From: Pseudomonadota bacterium | Lineage (GTDB): Bacteria > Pseudomonadota > Alphaproteobacteria > Parvibaculales > Parvibaculaceae | Direction of reading: 5' to 3' | DNA length: 9,800 nt | NCBI GenBank assembly: GCA_021780275.1 | Contig: JAJXZC010000454.1 | Span: 1 to 9,800 of the forward strand | Shown: in pieces, positions 1 to 6,210 of the stretch | Position numbering within the stretch: the first letter of the stretch is position 1 | Layout: every line of letters begins with the position of its first letter | The notes under the pieces: model-generated | What the model saw: only the letters and a program-made list of their open reading frames with translations | Told to the model about the DNA's origin: nothing | The model's database searches: none | Program-made: the position numbers and the translations under genes

Positions 1-34
1 ACGCCGCCGCCGCGAAGAGGAGTTGGTCAGTCAC
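1..34 (-). CDS. Start of the next operon gene (partial, product unknown)
   Basis: A GTG codon at 34-32 is preceded by a strong ribosome binding site, AGGAGG, eight bases upstream. It opens a frame reading VTDQLLFAAAA to the window edge and overlaps the stop codon of the upstream gene (29-27) by eight bases, the same tight coupling seen elsewhere in this operon. Only eleven codons are visible. The start looks like the beginning of a membrane protein, but no family can be assigned. The start is inferred from the ribosome binding site and spacing alone. Confidence 0.45.
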   Translation of the reverse strand, partial: MTDQLLFAAAA

Positions 35-815
35 GGAGGCGTCCTCCTCTGACGCGTTGCGGCGCGCGGTCGAGGAACATCAGCAGCGCCTCGATGATCG
101 CCGCGGGATTGGGCGGACAGCCGGGCAGAAAGAGATCGACCGGAAGCACGCCTTCGAGCCCGGTTCCGCAAGCGTAATTGCCGCCGGAAAGGCCGCCTGA
201 CACAGCGCATGTCCCGACGGCCATCACCCAGCGCGGTTCGGGCATGGCGTCATAGGCTGCTTTCAACGGTTCGAGCATGGGCGCGGTGACCGGGCCAGTG
301 ACGAGCAGCAGGTCGGCGAAACGCGGCGAGGGCGTGAAGAAGATTCCGAACCGGTGCAGGTTGTAAAACGGATTGTTCAAAGCCTGCAGCTCGGATTCGC
401 AGCCGTTGCAGGAGCCGGCGTCGACATGCCTGATGTGAAGACTGCGCCGGAAAGCCGCGCGTTCGGACGCGGACCCTTGCGCGGGATGATGATCCTGTTC
501 CGACCATAGGAGATCCGCGCGCTCGCGGACCCCGAAGGACCAGTCCTGCGACGGCGCCATCGCGCCGGTCGGACAGGCTTCCGTGCAAAGCTGGCAGACA
601 ATGCAGCGGCCGTAGTCAACGGCTAGTCCGCCGTCTCGCGCTTCGATGGCGCGCGTGGGGCAGGAGGCCGCGCATTCGGCGCAGCCGTCGCGGCACGCCT
701 CGGGATTGTAGCGGGGCATGCCAAGCATGCCGTCCTGCCCGTCGCTTCCGTCCTGGCGCGGCCAGTTGGTCGTCGCCTTGCCGCGCGCGAGCCCGAATAA
801 TGTCCACAACGCCAT
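27..815 (-). CDS. hyfI: Ferredoxin–small subunit fusion of an Ehr/group 4 hydrogenase-like complex (HyfH+HyfI-like)
   Basis: 262 residues joining two proteins that are separate in E. coli Hyf and Hyc. Residues about 30-90 are a two-[4Fe-4S] ferredoxin domain: Cys41, 45, 48 and 52, then Cys71, 74, 77 and 81, each set followed by Pro. Residues about 125-250 are a NuoB/HyfI-like small subunit with GSCNGCESEL (Cys136, Cys139), Cys203 in GTCAVSGG and Cys233 in PGCPPNP. These supply the four ligands of the proximal cluster (N2 in complex I). It should sit on the cytoplasmic face and pass electrons from an unseen donor to the large subunit encoded just upstream. The ATG follows AGGAGA six bases away and lies nine bases after the upstream stop. 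All twelve expected cluster cysteines are present, so the electron wire looks intact although the partner subunit lacks its nickel site. The family assignment is firm; the fusion is seen directly. Confidence 0.9.
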   Translation of the reverse strand: MALWTLFGLARGKATTNWPRQDGSDGQDGMLGMPRYNPEACRDGCAECAASCPTRAIEARDGGLAVDYGRCIVCQLCTEACPTGAMAPSQDWSFGVRERADLLWSEQDHHPAQGSASERAAFRRSLHIRHVDAGSCNGCESELQALNNPFYNLHRFGIFFTPSPRFADLLLVTGPVTAPMLEPLKAAYDAMPEPRWVMAVGTCAVSGGLSGGNYACGTGLEGVLPVDLFLPGCPPNPAAIIEALLMFLDRAPQRVRGGRLRD

Positions 816-824
816 CGGCCTCTC

Positions 825-2276
825 CTAGCGGTCGCAACCGGCCATGGTCAGACCGAAGCTTGCTTCGTTGATCGCGTAATCCATCATGTTGCTGTCATGC
901 ACGGTGAAGGGAAAAGCGCGCCAGTTCGAAAAGGACGGCGACTTGATCTTGACTCGCGCAAGACGTCCGTCTGCTCCGATGTGAATGGCGTAGAAAACGG
1001 AGCCGCGCGGCCCCTCGGCCCAGCCAAGTCCTTCCGTCGAAGGCGCGGGACGGCATTCGGCTTTGACCGGCCCTGCTTCGAGCAGGAGCAGAACGCGCTG
1101 GCACAGCGCGAAGGACGCCTCGATTTCCGCCGTTCGCACACGCTGGCGGGCGTAGGCGTCGCCTTCCTTCCGCACCGGGACTTTCACCGGCAGGTCGGCA
1201 TAGGCCGCATAGGGGTGGTCGCGACGCAGGTCGCGGTCGAGGCCTGAGGCGCGTTCGACCGGCCCAGCGGCGCCTTGATCGAACGCGACCCGTTCCGGCA
1301 GAATTCCCGTCGTGATGAGCCGGTCGAGATGGCTTTCCGTCGTCTCCAGCCGTTCGGCATAGGCCACGAAATCCTCGCGCAGCTTTTCCAGCGCGTCGCC
1401 AAGCCATTGGCCCGGATCAAGGTCACGGCGAAGGCCACCCGGCGTGAGCAGGCCGCGCAGGAACCGCCCGCCGCTCAGCCGGGCGTTCAGCTGTTTGGCC
1501 GTTTCCTCCAGCAGCTTTCCTTGGGCCTCGCCGACCTTGAGGGTCGTCGTATGACAGAGATGGCCGAGATAATGCAGGTGGTTGTAAAGCCGCTCCAGTT
1601 CGGCCAGGAGCGCGCGAAGCGCTTTGGCGCGGGGCGGCGGATCACAGTCTGCGGCCCGTTCGACGGCCTCGCAAAAAGCGAGGGAATGCGCGACCGATCC
1701 GACCGCCGAAACGCGTTCGGCGATGATGGCGCCGCGCACGGGATCAGCGCCCTCGAAACAACTCTCCATGCCGCGATGCTTGAAGAAAAGGCGCGGATGG
1801 TAATGAATGATATGTTCGCCGACATAGAGGAAGGTGAATTCCGCCGATTCGAGCACATCCGCGCGGATGGGGCCGTAAGGCAGGCGCTGGACGTCGATCG
1901 CGTCCAGGTCCGGCAGATGCGGCGCTCCGTTCCCGTCTCCGGCGACGTTGCGGACGCCGTCGCCGAAGCCGGGAATGAGCGGATAGGGTTCGGGATGCCC
2001 CTCGAAGACGAGGCCCTGCAGATCCATCATCTCGCGCTCGTACCAGCCGAGCAGGGGCAGGACCGGCGTGAGGCTCGGCAGTTCGCGGCGCCCGGCGACA
2101 GCCCATGTCCGGAATGGCCGCTGGCCGGGGATCGCCGCGACATAGCGGACTTCCGGCGCGTTTTCTGCCGGCGACCAGGCATAGGCGAACTGCATCCGGC
2201 CGCCGCCGGCGCGGAGCGCCTTGGCGCTTGGAAGCAGATCGTCGGGTGAAAGATGCTCGACATGGGCTCCGTTCAT
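825..2276 (-). CDS. hyfG: Large subunit related to HyfG/HycE and NuoCD, without the NiFe site (Ehr-type)
   Basis: 483 residues. Residues about 28-105 are a NuoC-like domain ending in the WYEREMMDLQGLVFEGHP signature. Residues about 135-483 are a NuoD/hydrogenase large-subunit domain. In catalytic group 4 hydrogenases the first metal motif is RxCGxCxxxH. Here residues 188-197 read RVSAVGSVAH, keeping Arg and His but losing both Cys. The C-terminal DPCxxC motif is also gone: residues 473-483 read SFGLTMAGCDR, with only Cys481 near the end. Flanking conserved blocks are intact (SLAFCEAVE, SPSFSNWRAF, the terminal Arg), so this is divergence in a maintained protein rather than decay. It cannot bind nickel by the usual four cysteines and is best placed among energy-converting-hydrogenase-related (Ehr) proteins. 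The ATG overlaps the upstream stop as ATGA, with GGGAG seven bases before it. An open frame continues upstream to 2624 but lies inside hyfF, so it was not used. Confidence 0.9.
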   Translation of the reverse strand: MNGAHVEHLSPDDLLPSAKALRAGGGRMQFAYAWSPAENAPEVRYVAAIPGQRPFRTWAVAGRRELPSLTPVLPLLGWYEREMMDLQGLVFEGHPEPYPLIPGFGDGVRNVAGDGNGAPHLPDLDAIDVQRLPYGPIRADVLESAEFTFLYVGEHIIHYHPRLFFKHRGMESCFEGADPVRGAIIAERVSAVGSVAHSLAFCEAVERAADCDPPPRAKALRALLAELERLYNHLHYLGHLCHTTTLKVGEAQGKLLEETAKQLNARLSGGRFLRGLLTPGGLRRDLDPGQWLGDALEKLREDFVAYAERLETTESHLDRLITTGILPERVAFDQGAAGPVERASGLDRDLRRDHPYAAYADLPVKVPVRKEGDAYARQRVRTAEIEASFALCQRVLLLLEAGPVKAECRPAPSTEGLGWAEGPRGSVFYAIHIGADGRLARVKIKSPSFSNWRAFPFTVHDSNMMDYAINEASFGLTMAGCDR

Positions 2277-3751
2277 GGCGTCGCTCCCGTCGCCCCGAGC
2301 GCCTGCGCGATGGTCTGGAAATGATCCCACAGGCCCTGCGGCCACCAGAGTCCCATGACAAGGAGCGGCGCGAGCGCAAGCCACATGGGCGCCACGCACC
2401 AGCGGCTGACCAAAGTCGTTCTTCGGTCCGCGCTCTCGCCGTCCTCGAAATACATTTTTCGGAAATGGTTGAGAAAGCCGACGAAAATGATGACGAGCAG
2501 AACCGCGAACAGCCCAATCATGGCGTAGTTGGAACGGGCCAAACCAGCGCGGATGATGGCGAGCTCGCTGAGAAACAAAGCGAAAGGCGGCGCTCCCGTG
2601 ATGGCGACGGCGCCGGCGAGCCACAGCGCGCCCAAGGTCGGAAGGCGCCGCATGATATGTTTGATGGCGGGAATCCGCTTCGTCCGATAGACGCGCATGA
2701 CGGCGCCGGCGCCGAAAAACATCGCCGATTTGTTCAGCGAATGATTGAGCATGTGATAGAGCGCGCCGGCGACGCCGAATGGTCCGCCGAATCCGAAGCC
2801 GAGCGCGATGACGCCCATATGCTCGACGCTCGAATAGGCCATGAGCCGTTTCAAGCCTTTCTGGCGGACGATGAACAAGGCGGCGACAAGAAGCGAAAAC
2901 GCCCCGAGCGCGAGCAGCACGCCATGGGCGAGCCTCGAAATCCCGGCGGCGTCCGCAATGGCCAGATAGCGCACGACTCCGACCATCGCCGTGTTCAGCA
3001 GCGCGCCGGACAGCAGCGCGGAAACGGGCGCCGGGCCTTCGCTATGAGCGTCCGGCAGCCAGGTGTGCATCGGCGCCAGCCCGACCTTCGCGCCATAGCC
3101 GATCAGGACCAAAAGGAAGGACAGCGACGCCAGAGCGGGATTGAGGCGTGGCGCAGCTTCGCGCAGGATTCCCCATGTCATGTCATAGGTCGGCCCGAGC
3201 ACGAAGGTTCCGCTCCAGTAGAACAGCACAGTTCCGAGCAAGGCCAGGCTGATGCCCGCCGAGACGACGATAATATATTTCCAGGCGGCCTCGATGCTCG
3301 CGGCCTCGCGTTCGAACGCGACCAGGAAGGTGCTGATCAGAGTCGTCAGCTCGATCGCGATCCAGTAAAGGCCGGCGTTGTTCATCATCGGCCCGACCAG
3401 GGTGCTGAGGCCGAAGGCGGCGAACATGGCGTAGAAACGATAAAGCCGGGCTTCTTCGCCAAGCATGCGCATATAGCCGACCGCATAGAAGGACGCGAGG
3501 AAATAGACGATCGCGGAACACAGGGTCGCCCACATGCCGAGCCCGTCGATGATGACATAGGAGCGCAGGAACGTCGTTTCCTCGCCGCCCGTTCTCAAAA
3601 CAATGCCGAGGATCGCCGCCAACGAGACAGCGCTGGCGATTAGGTTGATCGCTTCGGCGGCGCGCGCGCGGCGCAGGATCACAATGAGGGCGATCGCCGC
3701 GGCGGGCGCGAGAACGAGGGCGAGCGCAAGGAGGCAGGTCACGTCCATCAT
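2273..3751 (-). CDS. hyfF: HyfF-like proton-translocating membrane subunit (NuoL/M/N family)
   Basis: 492 residues, almost all in transmembrane helices. Antiporter-type residues visible include Glu134 in the IAIELTTLIS helix, Lys222 and His229 in GYGAKVGLAPMHTWLPDAHS, Glu310 and His311 in SSVEHMG, and Lys341 in HSLNKSAMFFGAG. These form the proton-path lysine/glutamate set of complex I antiporter-like subunits. The length fits HyfF or NuoM/N and is too short for the HycC/HyfB or NuoL type with a long lateral helix. It is the only antiporter-like subunit in the window. Its role should be to couple electron transfer to H+ or Na+ movement across the cytoplasmic membrane. The ATG overlaps the stop of the previous gene by four bases (ATGA). 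No strong ribosome binding site precedes it, so translation probably depends on coupling. Confidence 0.92.
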   Translation of the reverse strand: MMDVTCLLALALVLAPAAAIALIVILRRARAAEAINLIASAVSLAAILGIVLRTGGEETTFLRSYVIIDGLGMWATLCSAIVYFLASFYAVGYMRMLGEEARLYRFYAMFAAFGLSTLVGPMMNNAGLYWIAIELTTLISTFLVAFEREAASIEAAWKYIIVVSAGISLALLGTVLFYWSGTFVLGPTYDMTWGILREAAPRLNPALASLSFLLVLIGYGAKVGLAPMHTWLPDAHSEGPAPVSALLSGALLNTAMVGVVRYLAIADAAGISRLAHGVLLALGAFSLLVAALFIVRQKGLKRLMAYSSVEHMGVIALGFGFGGPFGVAGALYHMLNHSLNKSAMFFGAGAVMRVYRTKRIPAIKHIMRRLPTLGALWLAGAVAITGAPPFALFLSELAIIRAGLARSNYAMIGLFAVLLVIIFVGFLNHFRKMYFEDGESADRRTTLVSRWCVAPMWLALAPLLVMGLWWPQGLWDHFQTIAQALGATGATP

Positions 3752-4428
3752 CCGACCAGGCGCTTGAGTTGCAGCGAACTGGTGGTTCCGACCCGGCTGA
3801 GGAGATATTGCACGAGGACGCCGAAACAGGCGACGACGATCAGCAGGTCGAATAGAATGACGATCTCGATGAGCAGCGGCATTCCGGGAACGAGAATCTG
3901 GGCGCCGAGAAAGACACCGTTTTCAAGGACGAGCAGGCCGAGGATCTGGCTCAGCGCTTCGTGGCGGACGGAGAGCATCAGAAAGCCGATCAGCTTCATG
4001 GAAAGCATCACGGTCAAGGCGAGGACGACGATCGTTCCGTCAAGATCGAGGGCGGCGCCAATGCGGTAGGAGACAGCGAGGGCGAACAGGACAGCCAAGG
4101 CGCCGATGACGAGGCTCGAACTCGCCTGAAGGATGACATGGACCTCGCGATGCACCTCGAGACGTCGGATGATTCTCAGGATCAGGTAAGGCAGGAGCAG
4201 GCCACGGAAAGCCGCCGTGAGAATCGCGACGATGTAAAGTTCGGGGTAGTCGCCGAAATAGCCGACGGCGCCCGACAGGATGGCGATGAGCCAGGATTGG
4301 GCGGCGAAGGCGATGAGGTAATGCCGCAGCCAGCGCGAGCCGAGCATGACGAACGACAGGAGGAGCGCGCCGATCGCCAGCAGACTGAAAAGCGCAGCGG
4401 GGAGAGGGGCGAGATGCGCAGCGAGCAT
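3748..4428 (-). CDS. hyfE: HyfE-like membrane subunit (NuoK-like C-terminal half)
   Basis: 226 residues, close to E. coli HyfE (about 216), with roughly six or seven hydrophobic helices. The C-terminal half resembles NuoK, with acidic residues inside membrane helices: Glu169 in ILGLLVLENGVFLGA and Glu188 in LLIEIVILFD. It is a structural and probably proton-path subunit linking the anchor to the antiporter subunit. I chose the ATG at 4428, four bases after the hyfC stop. A longer open frame reaches back to 4563, but its first 45 residues overlap hyfC and are Ser/Arg/Pro-rich, unlike the family. Confidence 0.9.
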   Translation of the reverse strand: MLAAHLAPLPAALFSLLAIGALLLSFVMLGSRWLRHYLIAFAAQSWLIAILSGAVGYFGDYPELYIVAILTAAFRGLLLPYLILRIIRRLEVHREVHVILQASSSLVIGALAVLFALAVSYRIGAALDLDGTIVVLALTVMLSMKLIGFLMLSVRHEALSQILGLLVLENGVFLGAQILVPGMPLLIEIVILFDLLIVVACFGVLVQYLLSRVGTTSSLQLKRLVG

Positions 4429-4432
4429 GGCT

Positions 4433-5380
4433 TCAGCCCAGTTGTGTGCCGACGATGGCAAGGATCGCGAGCAGGAAGGAGGCGGCGAGCGGCTCCTGGT
4501 AGCGGTAGAAGCGAAGGCGCGATTGAGCGGTCTCGACAAATACGACCACGCAGGCGACCGCAAGAAATTTCAACGCCAGCGCGCCAATCGAGCCAAGGAC
4601 GCCGAAGGCGAGGCCGCGATGCGACAATCCCCATGGAAACAGCAGCACGTTGCAGAAAATCGTGTAGAGGATGAATTGCTTCATCATCGAAGCCCAACGG
4701 AGAATGGCGAGCATCGGACCCGAATATTCGAGGATGCGCGCTTCCTCGATCATGTAGATTTCGATATGCGTGCTGGAATGGATCGGCAGCCGGTCGGTCT
4801 CGACCAGCAGCAGCACGAAGAAAGCGGCGACCAGCAGGAGATGCGTCGGCCCCCAATAGATCGGCGGCTGCGCGACAAGCAGATGATTGACGACGAAAGG
4901 CAGCATCGCTTTGGCAAGCAGCGTGATCCCGACGAAGACCAGGATGAGCGTTGGTTCGGCGAGTATGGCGACCATGACGGCGCGGCTCGAGCCGACCCCG
5001 CCATACGCGCTGCGGGTGTCGAGACCCGCCAAAGTGATCATGAAGGAGCCAAGCGTCAGAATGAGTCCGCCGCCCAGGATGTCGCCCATATCGGAGAGCG
5101 GCAGCGGATAATCCGTCAGGACAGGAATGAGGATCGGAACGGTGAGGACGGTTGCAAAAGCGACAATAGGCGCAGCCCAATAAAGCCAAGAGGCGGTTTG
5201 CGGAGCCACGATCTGCTTGTGAAACAACTTCCAGAGATCGCGATAGGGCTGAAATATTCCCGGTCCCTGACCGCGTTGCACCCGCTCCTCGAATTGCAGG
5301 ATGACGCCCTGAAGCAACGGCGCCAGGAGTAGTGTCGTCAAGACTTGCGCCAGTTGAAGAAGGATGTCGCGCGAGGTCAC
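4433..5380 (-). CDS. hyfC: HyfC/HycD-like membrane anchor subunit (NuoH family)
   Basis: 315 residues from the GTG at 5380. It is a NuoH/ND1-type subunit that docks the peripheral arm in the membrane. Visible family motifs are the first-loop segment RGQGPGIFQPYRDLWKLF (about 36-53) and the later block with ETDRLP then HIEIYMIEEARILEYSGP (about 194-222), whose acidic residues line the proton or quinone path in complex I. The GTG start is preferred because AAGGA lies eight bases upstream and the protein then begins like HycD. An in-frame ATG at 5476 would add 32 residues, rich in Arg and Lys, that the family lacks. It is the first gene of the operon here. No HyfB-type gene precedes it, unlike E. 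coli hyf. Confidence 0.9.
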   Translation of the reverse strand: MTSRDILLQLAQVLTTLLLAPLLQGVILQFEERVQRGQGPGIFQPYRDLWKLFHKQIVAPQTASWLYWAAPIVAFATVLTVPILIPVLTDYPLPLSDMGDILGGGLILTLGSFMITLAGLDTRSAYGGVGSSRAVMVAILAEPTLILVFVGITLLAKAMLPFVVNHLLVAQPPIYWGPTHLLLVAAFFVLLLVETDRLPIHSSTHIEIYMIEEARILEYSGPMLAILRWASMMKQFILYTIFCNVLLFPWGLSHRGLAFGVLGSIGALALKFLAVACVVVFVETAQSRLRFYRYQEPLAASFLLAILAIVGTQLG

Positions 5381-5486
5381 TGCGCGCTTCCTTTTGAGAA
5401 GGCGCCTACTGGCGGCGTTGAAGCCAAATGGGAGAAGGTCGACCGCATAATCAAGGCGCAATGCTCCGTTTGCCAAATTGGCTCAA
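5381..5486. other. Leader between the inverted-repeat element and hyfC
   Basis: 106 bases that would form the 5' part of a hyf-like transcript if the promoter lies at or before the inverted-repeat element. It contains the hyfC ribosome binding site (AAGGA near 5389-5393, minus strand). I see no convincing sigma-70 or sigma-54 promoter and no riboswitch-like fold in it. The frame in phase with hyfC is open back to an ATG at 5476 but lacks family similarity. Confidence 0.4.
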
Positions 5487-5513
5487 CAGGAGTCATCAGC
5501 CCTGAGGGCGGTT
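5487..5513 (+). repeat. Left 27-bp inverted repeat arm
   Basis: Begins CAGGAGTCATCAGCC and ends GAGGGCGGTT, perfectly matching the reverse complement of 5682-5708. It contains an internal small palindrome, GCCCT-G-AGGGC. Confidence 0.9.
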
Positions 5514-5640
5514 AAATGGTGAACTCCATCACCATATCTGTAGGCTGAACTTCGTCTCGTTCTTTGTCAAGAGTTTGGCAGGGGATCGCTATGAGGACAT
5601 CGTCGATGTTGGCCCATTGACGCCTCGACCGAATATACAT
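5512..5640 (-). CDS. Short hypothetical reading frame inside the inverted-repeat element
   Basis: From the ATG at 5640 this gives 42 residues, beginning MYIRSRRQWANIDDVLIAIP and ending in MVMEFTI just where the left repeat arm begins. The same frame is open upstream to 5820, about 102 codons in all, without another usual start codon, so it may be the tail of a broken gene. The composition is protein-like, but I recognise no family and there is no good ribosome binding site. It may be chance or a remnant. Confidence 0.2.
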   Translation of the reverse strand: MYIRSRRQWANIDDVLIAIPCQTLDKERDEVQPTDMVMEFTI

Positions 5641-5681
5641 ACCTTTAAATACATATGCATTATGGGGATGGGGTTCCCCAA

Positions 5682-5708
5682 AACCGCCCTCAGGGCTGAT
5701 GACTCCTG
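5682..5708 (-). repeat. Right 27-bp inverted repeat arm
   Basis: Begins AACCGCCCTCAGGG and ends TGATGACTCCTG, the exact reverse complement of 5487-5513. The bases just outside the two arms do not match, so the perfect repeat ends abruptly at 5487 and 5708. Confidence 0.9.
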
Positions 5709-5738
5709 CCGCGCCGATGTCGCGGAGGAGTTTCTGCG

Positions 5739-5879
5739 TTAATCGCCGATATCTTTCTCTTCGTGTCGTCGCGCCACAACGAACGGGCGTCGCGATGGGA
5801 TTGGTTTTACTTTCTTTGGCTCATGGGGTCGGATTTGCATTCCACGTTTGGAGCATTTCCGCTCGCGAAGGAGCTCCAT
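5739..5879 (-). CDS. Short hypothetical reading frame, 46 residues, Arg/Lys-rich
   Basis: ATG at 5879 to TAA at 5741-5739, starting MELLRERKCSKRG and ending HEEKDIGD. It is strongly basic with two closely placed prolines and no recognisable domain. There is no clear ribosome binding site, and it overlaps another open minus-strand frame that enters the inverted-repeat element. It could be a chance frame or a small repeat-associated sequence. Confidence 0.15.
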   Translation of the reverse strand: MELLRERKCSKRGMQIRPHEPKKVKPIPSRRPFVVARRHEEKDIGD

Positions 5880-6093
5880 TTATGTTGATCCAATCCGGGT
5901 AGGTAGCGGCAGGCGTAATCGGGATCTGTCCTGACGATTTGATGAAACCGCTGTTAGCCTTAGAACCAATTAAAATACAGGATGCTTCTCACAAAAGACG
6001 AGCATAAATAGTATGATAGTACGTTTTATTTGTATAGGTCAATACGAAATACGTAGACTTGATAAGTTTATACATGTAACAGACCGAAATATC
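5880..6093. other. Gene-free, increasingly AT-rich stretch
   Basis: No supported gene, RNA gene or clear terminator. The base composition falls sharply from about 5930 onward. The only small symmetry I noted is the 8-base palindrome TACATGTA at 6071-6078. Confidence 0.5.
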
Positions 6094-6114
6094 CAATATT
6101 TTGTCAGAATATTG
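6094..6114. promoter_or_regulatory. Palindromic candidate operator for the LysR gene
   Basis: CAATATT, a 7-base spacer (TTGTCAG), then AATATTG: perfect 7-base arms. Its AT-rich dyad form and size suit a LysR-family binding site. It overlaps the -35 region of the best promoter candidate for the regulator, the usual layout for autoregulation. Binding is inferred. Confidence 0.4.
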
Positions 6115-6130
6115 TGATGTATTGTATAAC
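6101..6130 (+). promoter_or_regulatory. Candidate sigma-70-type promoter for the LysR gene
   Basis: TTGTCA at 6101-6106 and TATAAC at 6125-6130 with an 18-base spacer, each one mismatch from consensus. It would leave a 5' untranslated region of about 75 bases before the ATG at 6211. The surrounding DNA is very AT-rich, so chance matches are possible. Confidence 0.4.
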
Positions 6131-6140
6131 TAAGTATAGT

Positions 6141-6158
6141 ATATATAGAATTATATAT
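6141..6158. repeat. AT-only inverted repeat upstream of the LysR gene
   Basis: ATATATA, spacer GAAT, TATATAT: perfect 7-base arms between the promoter candidate and the start codon. It may be a second regulator contact or simply low-complexity AT sequence. Confidence 0.3.
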
Positions 6159-6210
6159 TCATAAACACCAATATTTAAATTAAATAAACGTTTTAAATTC
6201 GAGTTTTCAC

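Larger units (their letters stand above)
5487..5708. other. 222-bp element bounded by perfect 27-bp inverted repeats (MITE-like or invertible segment)
   Basis: The two 27-base ends are exact reverse complements. Similarity continues inward with a small gap: GAACTCCATCACCATA (5521-5536) on the left against GAACCCCATCCCCATA (reverse complement of 5661-5676) on the right, 14 of 16 identical. Each end is thus about 50 bp, around a 124-bp core. There is no transposase gene, and I find no flanking target-site duplication at the repeat edges. Size and symmetry suit a miniature transposable element (MITE). The geometry would also suit a segment flipped by a site-specific recombinase, but none is encoded in the window. 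The element lies immediately upstream of the hyf-like operon leader, so it could affect its transcription. Confidence 0.6.

Noticed and set aside
1275..2249. Long plus-strand frames opposite the hyf-like genes (also 2105-3643 and 4346-5332)
   Set aside because: They are antisense shadows of GC-rich coding sequence; the minus-strand proteins have clear families and coupled starts.
825..5380. Calling the operon formate hydrogenlyase or a functional [NiFe] hydrogenase
   Set aside because: The large subunit lacks every nickel-ligating cysteine, and no formate dehydrogenase or maturation gene is seen.
5411..5427. Sigma-54-like promoter for the hyf-like operon (minus strand, TGGC then GC at correct spacing)
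   Set aside because: The -12 part reads CCGCC rather than TTGC, so the match rests on only a few bases. A second TTGGCA/TTGC pair near 5455-5475 has wrong spacing.
5542..5570. TTGACA at 5570-5565 (minus strand) as a promoter inside the repeat element
   Set aside because: No acceptable -10 hexamer at 16 to 19 bases; the nearest candidate is 22 bases away.
5661..5680. Short G/C stem near the right repeat arm as a terminator
   Set aside because: The stem is five or six bases with a short loop and no T-run follows on either strand; it is better explained as part of the extended inverted repeat.
5506..5742. Plus-strand open frame through the whole inverted-repeat element
   Set aside because: No start codon near its beginning and no recognisable family; openness on both strands suggests chance or a remnant.
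5699..5902. 67-residue plus-strand reading frame
   Set aside because: It starts inside a repeat arm, has no ribosome binding site and no recognisable similarity, and overlaps minus-strand frames that look no worse.
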